Source: Aminobacter sp. HY435
GTDB lineage: Bacteria > Pseudomonadota > Alphaproteobacteria > Rhizobiales > Rhizobiaceae
Assembly: GCF_027568395.1 (NCBI RefSeq)
Contig: NZ_JANKZL010000007.1
Span: forward strand, 62,001-126,000
Length of the DNA: 64,000 nucleotides
Direction: 5' to 3'
This document shows positions 45,605 through 54,601 of the stretch, in pieces. A model generated the notes under the pieces. That model had not been told where the DNA came from. It did no database searches and saw only the letters and a program-made list of their open reading frames with translations. The position numbers and the translations under genes were made by a program. The first letter of the stretch is position 1; each line of letters opens with the position of its first letter.

Positions 45605-46789
45605 TCACAGCGCCGCACGCGGCAGTGTCACCCCCAGCAGCAGACGCACCAGCGACGACTGCTTGGACACGCCCGACTTGGCGAAGATCGCGCGCAGATG
45701 CGTCCGCACGGTCTCGCGCGAGATGCCGAAATCCTTGCCTATGGCGTCGATCGAACGGCCCGCGACCAGGGCGGCGGCGATGCGCGCTTCGCTCGGCGTG
45801 AGGTCGAACAGCGACTGCAGCACGCTTGTCGGCGGTGCGCTGGCGCCGGGCATCGGCATGATGACGAGGATGCTGTGCATCCGGCTGAACAGGTCGTTGA
45901 CCGAACCGCGCACCGGCAGGAGATGGGCGACGCTTTGCGTCTTTTCGTCGGCGCCGGCGATCGGAAACGACTGCACGATGCCGCGCCTTACGCCGCCCGC
46001 CATGCCGTCCAGGGCGTTTTCCAGCATGCAGTCGGCCCGCCGCTCGACAAGCTGGACGCGTGTCGCCCCGTCGAGGACGACAGTCGGGATCAGCCCGTGC
46101 ATCAGGTCGTTGCAGGCCAGCAATTGGCCACGCCCGCTCAGCACCGCCGCCGGAAGCCCCAAGGCCTCGAGTGCCGCCGCGCCGGCGCGCGCCCTCTCCA
46201 GTCCGAGGCGGGCGCTGACCATGGCGGCGCGCGCGATGTGCGGCCGCAGCCTGTCGAGCGCCTCGACATAGTGCCGTTCGAACGGTCCGCGCCAGGTCTG
46301 TCGTTCCAGGCTGAAAGCCAGGACGTCGCCCGACGGCAGCGGCACAAGCGTACCCGCCACCCAGCCCATGCCGCGCGGCCTGAGGAACTCGCGATAGATC
46401 TGCTCTTTTTCGAGTTCCTCGTCACTGTACAGGTCGTGATCCGTCAGGAATCCCGGATGCGCCAGGGCGGCTGCGCGGGTGGTGCGCGTGTTGATGGCCA
46501 GCCAGCCATCCTGCATGAACTCGTCGAGATAGGCGGAGATCGACTTTGAGCCGAGATAAGCACTGTTGCTGCGCGCCAGCGTGAAAAGGCATCCGCCCAT
46601 TGCTTCGACGGCTTCGGACAAGTCGGCAAGCAACGCCGGCCACTTTTCCGGTATGAACGAGGCTTCATAGAGTTGATCGATGAATTGTTCAGAAAGCTCC
46701 GACAATGCTTCGTCCCTCCCATCCCGGACTTGAACTGGCAAAGTCGAAGCAGTGCTTCGCCAGCTCATGCAGGACATATAAGGCAGCAT
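45605..46789 (-). CDS. LuxR-family transcriptional regulator
   Basis: This is a 394-residue regulator with a C-terminal LuxR/GerE helix-turn-helix: LTPSEARIAAALVAGRS, then DIGISRETVRTHL-type spacing (here DFGISRETVRTHLRAIFAK). The roughly 320-residue N-terminal part has no named sensor domain that I can place; it lacks an obvious receiver Asp pattern and may be a PAS/GAF-like ligand module. Start choice among ATGs at 46789, 46777 and 46768 is uncertain. Target genes are unknown; the nearest divergent element is the tRNA-Pro/NDUFS4 region. Confidence 0.8.
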   Translation of the reverse strand: MLPYMSCMSWRSTASTLPVQVRDGRDEALSELSEQFIDQLYEASFIPEKWPALLADLSEAVEAMGGCLFTLARSNSAYLGSKSISAYLDEFMQDGWLAINTRTTRAAALAHPGFLTDHDLYSDEELEKEQIYREFLRPRGMGWVAGTLVPLPSGDVLAFSLERQTWRGPFERHYVEALDRLRPHIARAAMVSARLGLERARAGAAALEALGLPAAVLSGRGQLLACNDLMHGLIPTVVLDGATRVQLVERRADCMLENALDGMAGGVRRGIVQSFPIAGADEKTQSVAHLLPVRGSVNDLFSRMHSILVIMPMPGASAPPTSVLQSLFDLTPSEARIAAALVAGRSIDAIGKDFGISRETVRTHLRAIFAKSGVSKQSSLVRLLLGVTLPRAAL

Positions 46790-46939
46790 GACACGCGGCG
46801 CAAAAGCGTAATCTTGACGCGCGCAGCTGCGACGCTGGGCGTTGCCGGATATCTTTGGGAGAAAGGCGCCGCTGCCAGGCGGGCGAAGCGACCGGACGCG
46901 GTGGGGGGGTAAGAGACGCTGTCGTCATCTTGACGAGGC

Positions 46940-47016
46940 TGGTCGGAGTGGCAGGATTCGAACCTGCGACCCCCTGATCCCAAATCAGGTGCGCTACCAG
47001 GCTGCGCTACACTCCG
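46940..47016 (-). tRNA. tRNA-Pro (anticodon UGG)
   Basis: On the minus strand a 77-base cloverleaf is evident: acceptor CGGAGTG/CACTCCG, anticodon stem CCTGA/TCAGG with loop TTTGGGA (anticodon TGG), T-arm GCAGG-TTCGAATC-CTGC, and an encoded ACCA 3' end. Confidence 0.95.
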
Positions 47017-47205
47017 GACCGCCTTGTGTGGCTGTGCCTAGTGGCTTCCGTTCGACAAGGCAAGGGCAAAAAAGCTGAATCTGACATCCATCCTGTCCTA
47101 TCTCGGCTTGCTTGTGGCCACGAGCCTTGCAGAGGGGGGCATTGCGCAGTATTGACGGCCCATCTGGATGTCTGCCCGAGCGGCGGACTCACGAGTGAGG
47201 TAGTT

Positions 47206-47511
47206 ATGTCCGCGCGAATTTTCAGCCCTGCCAAGACCGCAATGCAGTCGGGCAAAGCCAAGACGGGGCACTGGGTGCTCGAATTCGACGCCGAGAAGCC
47301 GAAGAAGATCGACCCGCTGATGGGCTACACCAGCTCCGGCGACATGAAGACCCAGATCAGGCTGACCTTCGAGACCCGCGAAGAAGCCGTCGCCTATGCC
47401 GAAAAGGAAGGCATCGCCTTCCGCGTGCAGGAGCCCAAGGAAGCCAAGCGCCGGCAGATTTCCTACTCGGACAATTTCCGGTATGACCGCCGGACGCCTT
47501 GGACTCACTGA
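47206..47511 (+). CDS. Complex I NDUFS4-like accessory subunit (ETC complex I subunit)
   Basis: This is a 101-residue homologue of the mitochondrial complex I 18-kDa subunit NDUFS4, an alphaproteobacterial trait. It has ARIFSPAKTAMQSGKAKTGHW, GYTSSGDMKTQIRLTF and PWTH at the end; the segment KRRQISYSDNFRYDRR is the family core. ATG 47206 follows GTGAGG; the frame extends upstream to 47026 but without family similarity. It would assemble on NADH:quinone oxidoreductase, whose main operon is not in this window. Confidence 0.93.
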   Translation: MSARIFSPAKTAMQSGKAKTGHWVLEFDAEKPKKIDPLMGYTSSGDMKTQIRLTFETREEAVAYAEKEGIAFRVQEPKEAKRRQISYSDNFRYDRRTPWTH

Positions 47512-47555
47512 CGTCCAGAACCAACATCATGCCGGCTCGACAAGGGCTGGCCAGC

Positions 47556-47632
47556 GGTCCCGTAGCTCAGCTGGATAGAGCACCGGCCTTCTAAGCCGAT
47601 GGTCACAGGTTCGAATCCTGTCGGGATCGCCA
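47556..47632 (+). tRNA. tRNA-Arg (anticodon UCU)
   Basis: A 77-base cloverleaf: acceptor GGTCCCG/CGGGATC (one G-T pair), D-arm GCTC/GAGC, anticodon loop CTTCTAA (anticodon TCT), T-arm ACAGG-TTCGAAT-CCTGT, and encoded GCCA. It is the left neighbour of an AT-rich gene pair (47777-49590). Confidence 0.95.
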
Positions 47633-47776
47633 AAGAACTCAAAACCTTGTCAAAACTGGCAACGCTGTGCGGTGTTGTTATCGCGACAGACAGGTCCCGG
47701 AAGCCTGTCCCTGCTGATCTTATCAAGTGATACGACACTGATGTAGAGGCGTGCAGATTCATTCGGAAAGTTCAAA

Positions 47777-48433
47777 ATGGGACTGTGGAAGTCAATAACG
47801 AAGCGTCTTTCTGGAGCCCACAGCTACCAGAAGCTTCACAGCTCGGAACACCAGCGTTGGCTTGACGACAGAGGCGAAGAACGCCGCTATTTTTTCCCGG
47901 AGTTTACGGCAAGTGATGTCGTAGTCGATTTAGGGGGCTACGAAGGGAAATGGGCTGCCGGCATCCTGGAAAAATATAATGTGCAGATGCACATTTTCGA
48001 GGCCCACCCAAAGTTTGCCCGTGCTGTACAAGACAGGTTTGCAGGATGGGACAATGTGTTCATTCATCCCGTTGCTCTCGCGTCCAATCAGGGAAGCTTT
48101 ACTCTTTCAGATGATGGTGATGCATCCAGTTCAACCACGACAGCAGGCCCAATTGTAACCTGCCGAAGCGTGGAGGCTGTGGCATATCTGAATCAGATAG
48201 GTGTCAGGCATATTGCGCTTCTCAAGATTAATATCGAGGGCGGAGAGTATGAAATACTGCCTCATCTAATTTCGACCGGAATTATTTCAGGAATCGATAT
48301 TATTCAGGTTCAGTTCCATCGGTATAGTAGAAAAGATGAAGTTGCACGTGATGCCATACGCCGCGCGCTTTCGACCACTCACGAGTGTCAGTGGTGTTAC
48401 AAGTTCGTTTGGGAAGAATGGCGGCGTAAATAG
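47777..48433 (+). CDS. FkbM-family methyltransferase
   Basis: This is a 218-residue SAM-dependent methyltransferase. VVDLGGYEGKWA is the SAM-binding motif I and LLKINIEGGEYEILPHLI is the FkbM hallmark. Such enzymes O-methylate sugars of surface polysaccharides or secondary metabolites. Codon usage is more AT-rich than in the flanking core genes. It pairs with the downstream glycosyltransferase, which suggests glycan decoration. Confidence 0.88.
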   Translation: MGLWKSITKRLSGAHSYQKLHSSEHQRWLDDRGEERRYFFPEFTASDVVVDLGGYEGKWAAGILEKYNVQMHIFEAHPKFARAVQDRFAGWDNVFIHPVALASNQGSFTLSDDGDASSSTTTAGPIVTCRSVEAVAYLNQIGVRHIALLKINIEGGEYEILPHLISTGIISGIDIIQVQFHRYSRKDEVARDAIRRALSTTHECQWCYKFVWEEWRRK

Positions 48434-48645
48434 TCTGCATTTCGGCTATTGTTCGTTCGTTTGCTGACAGCTGGTGAACACGTCGATATGACTGCGCGCA
48501 TTGAAAATTTGGGGGCTGTCTGTGCTTCGGAAATTTAGAGAAAAGAGGCGGAAAAGGGCCGAGTTCGAAAGCTGGGAAATGAGAGGGTTTGCTGCTCCTT
48601 CGCCCCATTGGTTCTATTGAAATAACGTCCCGAAAAGCAGGCGCG

Positions 48646-49590
48646 ATGGCAAATTACGACGTTATTATATTTACGGCCGAAAAGCAGCGTCCTTCGCTAA
48701 ACCATTGGGTTTTGTTGCTTAAGGAGTGGCTGAGGGGTGTTGAGCATCCAAAATATGGAGGGCACAGCGCTGTTACTCGCAGTTTGGTGGATGGTCTTAA
48801 CAGCCTGCCTTCGGTCAAATGGCTTTATCCGCGGAACTACGGAAATCAGACTGCCAAAATTTTCCATGCCGTAAGCGGGCATGTATCGGTTCGCGTTGGC
48901 ATTCAAGCGAAGCGCCAAGGGCTCTGTCAGAGGCTCATTGTTGGACCAAACATAGTGGTGCGCGCTTTCGAGCAAGATAGCCTGCTTGCCTCCCCGGAAA
49001 TCGATGTTGTCCTAGTTCCTAGCGAGTGGGTCAAATGTATGTATGAGGCTGATGAGCCTCGACTGCGCGGGAAAATCGAAGTCTGGCCCGCTGGCGTCGA
49101 CGTATCGCAGTGGTCGCCGTCCGGCAGCTTGCGGAGCAAAGTTCTTATATACGATAAGCGTGAACCAGAATTGTCTGCTCGGATCGCAGAAGTTATTCTG
49201 GCTTCTGGCAATGATTATGAAATAATTCGCTATGGTGCGTATAGTGCGGAGCAGTATAGGTCTGCGCTAGACCGAGCCAAGGTGTGTATTGTTGTTGGTG
49301 GAAGCGAGAGTCAGGGGATTGCCCTAGCTGAGGCATGGGCGATGAATGTTCCCACCTTAGTGCGTCGAGTTGATTACAACGAAGAGGTTGAGTCGGCTTG
49401 CAGTGCAGCACCGTATCTGTCGTATGCGACTGGAGCGTTTTGGTCAGGGGAGGAGGAACTCCTGCAATTGCTGCAGGTTTCGCCTGAGCAATACAGTCCT
49501 AGAGACTGGGTGTTGGCGAACTGTACAGACAGACATGCCGCAATATCTCTTCTAAGGATCGCTGGGCTCCCCTCAAAGCCAATGAATTAG
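48646..49590 (+). CDS. GT-B fold glycosyltransferase (GT4-like)
   Basis: This is a 314-residue glycosyltransferase. The C-terminal half contains GGSESQGIALAEAWAMNVPT, the GT4-type donor-binding region with its conserved Glu residues. ATG 48646 (MANYDVIIF) is preferred over a TTG at 48589. AT-rich codon use matches the FkbM gene. The stop codon at 49588-49590 lies right at the junction with the metC fragment. Donor and acceptor are unknown. Confidence 0.82.
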   Translation: MANYDVIIFTAEKQRPSLNHWVLLLKEWLRGVEHPKYGGHSAVTRSLVDGLNSLPSVKWLYPRNYGNQTAKIFHAVSGHVSVRVGIQAKRQGLCQRLIVGPNIVVRAFEQDSLLASPEIDVVLVPSEWVKCMYEADEPRLRGKIEVWPAGVDVSQWSPSGSLRSKVLIYDKREPELSARIAEVILASGNDYEIIRYGAYSAEQYRSALDRAKVCIVVGGSESQGIALAEAWAMNVPTLVRRVDYNEEVESACSAAPYLSYATGAFWSGEEELLQLLQVSPEQYSPRDWVLANCTDRHAAISLLRIAGLPSKPMN

Positions 49591-49591
49591 C

Positions 49592-50004
49592 CGAGTATTT
49601 GGTGGCTGCGTGGATCGAGACATCGACGCCGAGGCGCGTCAGCATCGCGTCGGTGAACTGACGCGTCGGGTGGTGGACGGAATCGGTGATCTGCACATGG
49701 TCGCCGGACCAAAGGAAGCCGAGCAGCGCAAGGGTGACGGCAGCAAGGCCGGAAGGGGCCGCAGCAGTGCCGCCGAGCCCCCCAGTTCATCGATGGCCTC
49801 GCACAGGGCTTCGCTCGTCGGCGTTCCGCGCGTGCCATATGTGTATTTCTGGCCACGCGACGCCATCGTTGCTGCGTTGGGGTTCAGAACCGTCGAGGCA
49901 TGCGCGAGCGGCGGATTGACAAAGCCATGAAAGCCGTGTGGATCGTGGCCCGAATGCGCGAGCCGCGTGTTGATGCCTTTGATCCTGCTGTTGTCTCGAG
50001 TCAT
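49592..50004 (-). pseudogene. metC: Decayed cystathionine beta-lyase (metC) fragment
   Basis: The minus strand from ATG 50004 encodes a typical MetC N-terminus (INTRLAHSGHDPHGFHGF, QKYTYGTRGTPTSEALCEAI). A one-base loss near 49770 shifts the frame. In the other frame GLAAVTLALLGFLWSGDH and ITDSVHHPTRQFTDAMLTRL follow. An internal deletion of about 100 residues then joins LGV directly to DVSIHAATKY, the PLP-lysine region. The gene stops there at the border with the AT-rich segment. PLP-binding, C-terminal and substrate-binding parts are missing, so it cannot function. Confidence 0.85.
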
Positions 50005-50869
50005 GAATCCGCACCCCTTCAGTCAAGACGCCAGCCATGATGGGACGGCCAGGCCCGCGCAACCGCAAGGGCAAGGGCGTCGGCTGGGCCAGATCTGGCC
50101 GGCCGGGCATGTCAGGCGGCTCGGCGGCACGATTGCGTTTTCGTGGCGGCGCATGTGGCGCAGCCCCGTGGGCGAGCGCTATCGGCTCTGGCCGCGCCAG
50201 CTGTCGATCGTGGCGCTTGTCGGAGCGGTCGCAGTGGCGATTCTGTTTCCGTTCGATGCGCGCGTCATGGACTTTGTCCTGAGCCATCGCGGCAGGCTCA
50301 CCGGCTGGATGGCGGCGCTGAGCCAGAGCGGAAAATCCGAATGGTTCCTGGTTCCGGCGCTGGTGTTCTACCTGCTCGCCGCCACGGCCGACTGGCGCGG
50401 CAATGGCCACCGGGTGAAATCCAGATTGGTGACGGTGTTCGGCCAGTCGGCGTTCCTGTTCGGTGCGGTGGCGATCAGCGGCATCGCGGTCAATCTGGTC
50501 AAGATCGTCGTCGGGCGGGCGCGTCCGTGGATGTTCGGCGAAGTCGGCGCCTATCATTTCGACCCGTTCGTGGTGAGCAAGTACCTGTCGAGCTTTCCCT
50601 CCGGCCACTCGACGACGCTGGGCGCCGTGGCGGCCGTGCTGTGCATCTGGTTTCCGCGCCAGTGGCCGTTGTTCTGCGGTGTTGGCATCGTCCTGTCGAT
50701 GATGCGGGTCGCAGCCGCCGCCCACTATCCGTCCGATGTGGTCGCCGGCTTCTTCTTCGGCGTCATCGTCACCGTCGTGATGGCCCGTTTCCTGGCCGCA
50801 AGGCGCGTCGGCTTCAGGCCGCGCGCCGGACGGATGCTCCCCGCAGCCATTGGTCTGCGGCGCAGGTAG
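50003..50869 (+). CDS. PAP2-family phosphatase (membrane)
   Basis: This is an integral-membrane phosphatidic-acid-phosphatase/lipid-phosphatase type enzyme. Its three signature blocks are KIVVGRARP, SFPSGHSTT and RVAAAAHYPSD. About five helices are visible. It could be a lipid A 1-phosphatase (LpxE-like) or undecaprenyl-PP phosphatase; motifs alone cannot decide. From ATG 50003 it has 288 residues but the first 50 are low-complexity and lack an RBS. ATG 50153 (238 residues) may be the true start, which would leave 149 bases for a divergent promoter with metC. Confidence 0.82.
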   Translation: MNPHPFSQDASHDGTARPAQPQGQGRRLGQIWPAGHVRRLGGTIAFSWRRMWRSPVGERYRLWPRQLSIVALVGAVAVAILFPFDARVMDFVLSHRGRLTGWMAALSQSGKSEWFLVPALVFYLLAATADWRGNGHRVKSRLVTVFGQSAFLFGAVAISGIAVNLVKIVVGRARPWMFGEVGAYHFDPFVVSKYLSSFPSGHSTTLGAVAAVLCIWFPRQWPLFCGVGIVLSMMRVAAAAHYPSDVVAGFFFGVIVTVVMARFLAARRVGFRPRAGRMLPAAIGLRRR

Positions 50870-51131
50870 CCAATTCATATTTCGACAGTTTCTGTCGCTG
50901 GGCGGCCGGCCCTGGCCGCGATCTTTGGCATGCCTTGGATGTTGGTCGCATGCCCGGCTTTATTGCTTGACCTGATAAGAATTATCGCCTTCGATGGCAT
51001 TTGTGGACCGGACTGCAGCAAAGCGCGCCGGCAGGATGCGTAATCCGGAAATGGGCCGGATAGGGGATGCTGAGTTCACACTTTAAAAAAACAGGCGCCA
51101 GCCTGGAAAAACAGAAAAGGGTTCGTGGGTC

Positions 51132-52160
51132 ATGAAATACATTGTTTCGGGCATTCTCGGGGCTGCCGCACTAAGCCTCATGGCATCGGCCGCTTCGGCA
51201 GGCACGCTTGAGGACGTCAAGGCGAAGGGGTTTCTGCAATGCGGCGTCAGTACCGGCCTGGCCGGTTTCTCGGCGCCAAACGACAAGGGTGACTGGACGG
51301 GCCTCGACGCCGACTTCTGCCGCGCTGTTGCGGCCGCGGTGTTCGGCGATGGCACCAAGGTCAAGTTCACGCCGCTTTCGGCCAAGGAGCGTTTCACCGC
51401 GCTTCAGTCGGGCGAAATCGATCTGCTGTCGCGCAACACGACTTACACGATCAACCGCGACACGGCGCTTGGCCTGAACTTCGCTGGCATCACCTACTAT
51501 GACGGCCAGGGTTTCATGATCAACGCCAAGAAGCTGCCGGGCGTCAATTCGGCGCTGCAGCTGTCGGGCGCCGCAGTGTGCGTGCAGACCGGCACCACGA
51601 CCGAGCTCAATCTGGCCGACTACTTCAAGGCCAACAAGATGGAGTACAATCCGGTCGTCTTTGAAAAGCTCGAAGAGGTCAACGCCGCCTACGACGCCGG
51701 TCGTTGCGACGTCTACACCACCGACCAGTCCGGCCTCTATGGCATCCGCCTGACGCTGAGCTCGCCGGACGACCACGTCGTTCTGCCCGAGATCATCTCC
51801 AAGGAGCCGCTTGGGCCGGCCGTCCGCCAGGGCGACGACAAGTGGAACGACATCGTCCGCTGGACCTACTACGCGCTGCTCACCGCCGAGGAACTCGGCA
51901 TCACCCAGGCGAATGTCGACGAGCTCAAGGCTTCCGGCAATCCTGAGATCAAGCGCGTGCTCGGCACCGAGGCCGACACCAAGATCGGCACCGATCTCGG
52001 CCTGAACAACGACTGGGTCGTCAGCATCGTCAAGGCTGTCGGCAACTATGGCGAATTGTTCGAACGCAATGTCGGTCAGGGCAGCCCGCTGAAGATCGCA
52101 CGCGGTCTCAACGGGCAGTGGACCAAGGGCGGCCTGCAGTACGCACCGCCGATCCGCTGA
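51132..52160 (+). CDS. aapJ: General L-amino acid ABC transporter substrate-binding protein AapJ
   Basis: AapJ is the periplasmic binding protein of the broad-specificity Aap permease, which takes up many L-amino acids and is needed for efficient rhizobial nitrogen exchange. The 342-residue precursor has a signal peptide (ending ASAASAG) and the family-3 binding fold with GLDADFCRAVAAAVFGDG and the amino-acid carboxylate-binding Arg in LLSRNTTYTINRD. It is the first and presumably most highly expressed gene of the operon; a 12-bp hairpin follows the stop. Confidence 0.95.
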   Translation: MKYIVSGILGAAALSLMASAASAGTLEDVKAKGFLQCGVSTGLAGFSAPNDKGDWTGLDADFCRAVAAAVFGDGTKVKFTPLSAKERFTALQSGEIDLLSRNTTYTINRDTALGLNFAGITYYDGQGFMINAKKLPGVNSALQLSGAAVCVQTGTTTELNLADYFKANKMEYNPVVFEKLEEVNAAYDAGRCDVYTTDQSGLYGIRLTLSSPDDHVVLPEIISKEPLGPAVRQGDDKWNDIVRWTYYALLTAEELGITQANVDELKASGNPEIKRVLGTEADTKIGTDLGLNNDWVVSIVKAVGNYGELFERNVGQGSPLKIARGLNGQWTKGGLQYAPPIR

Positions 52161-52172
52161 TCAGAAGTCTGA

Positions 52173-52201
52173 ACCGGGAGACGGATCCACCGTCTCCCGG
52201 T
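52173..52201 (+). promoter_or_regulatory. Intercistronic hairpin between aapJ and aapQ
   Basis: ACCGGGAGACGG and CCGTCTCCCGGT form a perfect 12-bp stem around ATCCA. It lies 12 bases after the aapJ stop and 22 bases before aapQ, without a U-tract. This fits an mRNA-stabilising element that keeps the binding-protein message more abundant than the permease message. Confidence 0.75.
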
Positions 52202-52223
52202 AACTCTTCAAGAGGGACTTCAG

Positions 52224-53414
52224 ATGGCTACGCAGGACATACCCCGTGACGTAGGGGGCGGCCGCGCGTCGCTGCTCTACGATCCGAAGGTGCGCGGCAT
52301 CTTCGTCCAGGCACTCGTCGTCGTCGCGCTCGGCGTGCTCGTCTACTGGATCGTCGGCAACACCGCCGAGAATCTGAAGCGAGCCAACGTGGCCTCCGGT
52401 TTCGGCTTTCTCAATGGCCGCGCCGGTTTCGACCTCAGCGATACGCCTATCCAGTTCGATTCCGATTCGACCTACCGCCGCGCGCTGCTGGCCGGCTTTC
52501 TCAACACCGTCATCGTGGCGCTGGCCGGCATCGTCACCGCGACGATCATCGGCTTTCTTCTCGGCGTCGGGCGGCTTGCCAACAACTGGCTGATCCGCAA
52601 GATCTGCACGGTCTATGTCGAGGTGTTCCGCAACATCCCGCCGCTGCTGGTCATCTTCTTCTGGTATTTTGGCGTGCTGTCGGTGCTGCCTTTGCCAAAG
52701 GAGAGCATCGAGCTGCCGTTCGGCTCGTTCCTCAACAGCCGCGGCATCTATCTGCCCCGGCCTGTCTGGGACGAGGGCGCATCGCTGATCCTGGTGGCGC
52801 TGGCCATCGGCATTGCCATGTCGGTGTTTGTGGCGCGGCGCGCAAAGCAGCGCCAGATGGCCACCGGCCAGCCGTTTCCGGTTCTGTGGGTGTCGATCGC
52901 GCTGATCGTGGGCTTGCCGCTTTTGGCCCTCGCCGCGACCGGCTTTCCGCTGACCTTCGACTTGCCCAAGAAATCGACCTTCAACCTGACCGGCGGTTTC
53001 CAGATCAAGCCGGAGTTTCTGGCGCTCTACCTTGCCCTGTCGTTCTACACCGCGTCGTTCATCGCCGAGATCGTGCGCGCCGGCATCAAGGGCGTCAGCC
53101 GCGGGCAAAGCGAAGCCGCCGCCGCACTTGGTCTGCGGTCGGGGCAGACGCTTCGGCTCGTCGTCGTGCCGCAGGCGCTGCGCATCGTCATTCCGCCGCT
53201 GACCAGCCAGTATCTCAATCTGACCAAGAATTCGTCGCTGGCGATCGCCATCGGTTACCCCGATCTGGTCGCGGTTGGCGGTACCGTGCTCAACCAGACC
53301 GGACAGGCCATCGAGATCGTGACCATCTGGATGGTCGTTTATCTCGGGCTCAGCCTGATCACCTCGGCCTTCATGAACTGGTTCAACGCCAAGATGGCGC
53401 TGGTGGAAAGGTAG
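52224..53414 (+). CDS. aapQ: Amino acid ABC transporter permease AapQ
   Basis: AapQ is one of two integral-membrane permeases. The 396-residue protein has several hydrophobic helices and the EAA-type coupling loop GVSRGQSEAAAALGLRSGQTL. It is longer than ordinary His/Glu-type permeases because of an extra periplasmic region near residues 150-230, a feature of the Aap/Bzt branch. ATG 52224 follows AGAGGG. aapM starts 9 bases downstream. Confidence 0.94.
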   Translation: MATQDIPRDVGGGRASLLYDPKVRGIFVQALVVVALGVLVYWIVGNTAENLKRANVASGFGFLNGRAGFDLSDTPIQFDSDSTYRRALLAGFLNTVIVALAGIVTATIIGFLLGVGRLANNWLIRKICTVYVEVFRNIPPLLVIFFWYFGVLSVLPLPKESIELPFGSFLNSRGIYLPRPVWDEGASLILVALAIGIAMSVFVARRAKQRQMATGQPFPVLWVSIALIVGLPLLALAATGFPLTFDLPKKSTFNLTGGFQIKPEFLALYLALSFYTASFIAEIVRAGIKGVSRGQSEAAAALGLRSGQTLRLVVVPQALRIVIPPLTSQYLNLTKNSSLAIAIGYPDLVAVGGTVLNQTGQAIEIVTIWMVVYLGLSLITSAFMNWFNAKMALVER

Positions 53415-53423
53415 GAGGCGGAT

Positions 53424-54578
53424 ATGTCTGAGAATATCGGTTATGTCCGCACGGAAATGGCTCTGCCCGAACCGGCGCCGCCCCGCGAGCGCGGGCCGGT
53501 GGCCTGGGCCCGCAAGAACCTGTTTGCGACCCCGGTCGATTCGATCCTGACCTTCATCGGCCTGGCGATCGCGGCGACGATTGTCGTGCCACTTTTCCAA
53601 TGGGCGCTGGTCAACGCGCAGTGGACCGGCACCGACCGCACCTACTGCTCGACGGTGGCGCAAGGTGGCATCCAGCCCGACGGCTGGTCCGGCGCGTGCT
53701 GGGCTTTCGTCAAGGCGAAGTTCGGCCAGTTCATGTTCGGCCGCTACCCGATCGAGGAGCGCTGGCGGGTGATCCTGGTGGCGATCATGTTCGTGGTGCT
53801 GCTTGTGCCGCTGATGGTGCCGCGCGTTCCTCGCAAGGGGCTGAACGCCTTCCTGCTGTTCCTTGTGTTTCCGGTCGTCGCCTACGTCCTGCTGGTCGGC
53901 GATATGTTCGGCTTGACGCATGTCGAAACCCCGCTCTGGGGTGGCCTGCTGGTCACGCTCGCCTTGTCGTTCGTCGGCATCGTGGTGTCGCTGCCGCTCG
54001 GCATATTGCTGGCGTTGGGACGACGCTCCAAGATGCCGGTGGTCAAGATGGTCTCGGTCATCTTCATCGAGACGGTTCGCGGCGTGCCGCTGATCACCGT
54101 GCTGTTCATGGCCAGCGTCATGCTGCCGTTGTTCCTGCCGGCCGGCATGAGCTTCGACAAGTTCCTGCGTGCCTTGATCGGTGTGTCGCTGTTTGCTTCG
54201 GCCTACATGGCGGAGGTGGTGCGCGGTGGTCTGCAGGCGATCCCGAAAGGACAATACGAAGGCGCTGATTCTCTGGGGCTCAGCTACTGGCAGAAGATGG
54301 GCCTGATCGTGTTGCCGCAGGCGCTGAAGCTGGTCATTCCCGGAATCGTCAACACCTTCATCGGCATGTTCAAGGACACCAGTCTTGTCTACATCATCTC
54401 GATGTTCGACCTGCTCGGCGTCGTGAGGCAGAACTTCTCGGATCCGGCCTGGGCCTCGCCGCAGACGCCGGCCTCGGGCCTCGTCTTCGCGGCGCTGGTA
54501 TTCTGGATGTTCTGTTTCGGCATGTCGCGTTATTCTATTTATATGGAACAACGCCTCGACACAGGGCATAAGCGCTAA
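53424..54578 (+). CDS. aapM: Amino acid ABC transporter permease AapM
   Basis: AapM is the partner permease of AapQ. The 384-residue protein has about eight helices and the cytoplasmic coupling sequence [20 protein letters not shown]. Its N-terminus is hydrophilic and Pro/Glu-rich ([15 protein letters not shown]). aapP follows after 23 bases. The arrangement and lengths match the rhizobial aap operon. Confidence 0.94.
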   Translation: MSENIGYVRTEMALPEPAPPRERGPVAWARKNLFATPVDSILTFIGLAIAATIVVPLFQWALVNAQWTGTDRTYCSTVAQGGIQPDGWSGACWAFVKAKFGQFMFGRYPIEERWRVILVAIMFVVLLVPLMVPRVPRKGLNAFLLFLVFPVVAYVLLVGDMFGLTHVETPLWGGLLVTLALSFVGIVVSLPLGILLALGRRSKMPVVKMVSVIFIETVRGVPLITVLFMASVMLPLFLPAGMSFDKFLRALIGVSLFASAYMAEVVRGGLQAIPKGQYEGADSLGLSYWQKMGLIVLPQALKLVIPGIVNTFIGMFKDTSLVYIISMFDLLGVVRQNFSDPAWASPQTPASGLVFAALVFWMFCFGMSRYSIYMEQRLDTGHKR

Positions 54579-54601
54579 CGCAAATTACAGGGGAGAGGCC
54601 T

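Larger units (their letters stand above)
47633..49598. other. AT-rich, probably horizontally acquired segment next to tRNA-Arg
   Basis: Base composition drops visibly between the tRNA-Arg 3' end and the metC remnant. The segment contains an FkbM-type methyltransferase and a glycosyltransferase with weak ribosome-binding sites. The right end runs into a truncated metC. No integrase, transposase or convincing duplicated tRNA end was found: only GGATCGC recurs near 49556, which is too short to count. Confidence 0.55.

Noticed and set aside
49550-49570. Possible duplicated tRNA-Arg end as an attachment site
   Set aside because: Only seven bases (GGATCGC) match the tRNA 3' end, which is expected by chance.
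52161-54569. Long minus-strand open frame opposite aapQ-aapM
   Set aside because: Composition is dominated by His, Arg, Asp and Gln as expected for the antisense of GC-rich membrane-protein codons; no motifs or RBS.
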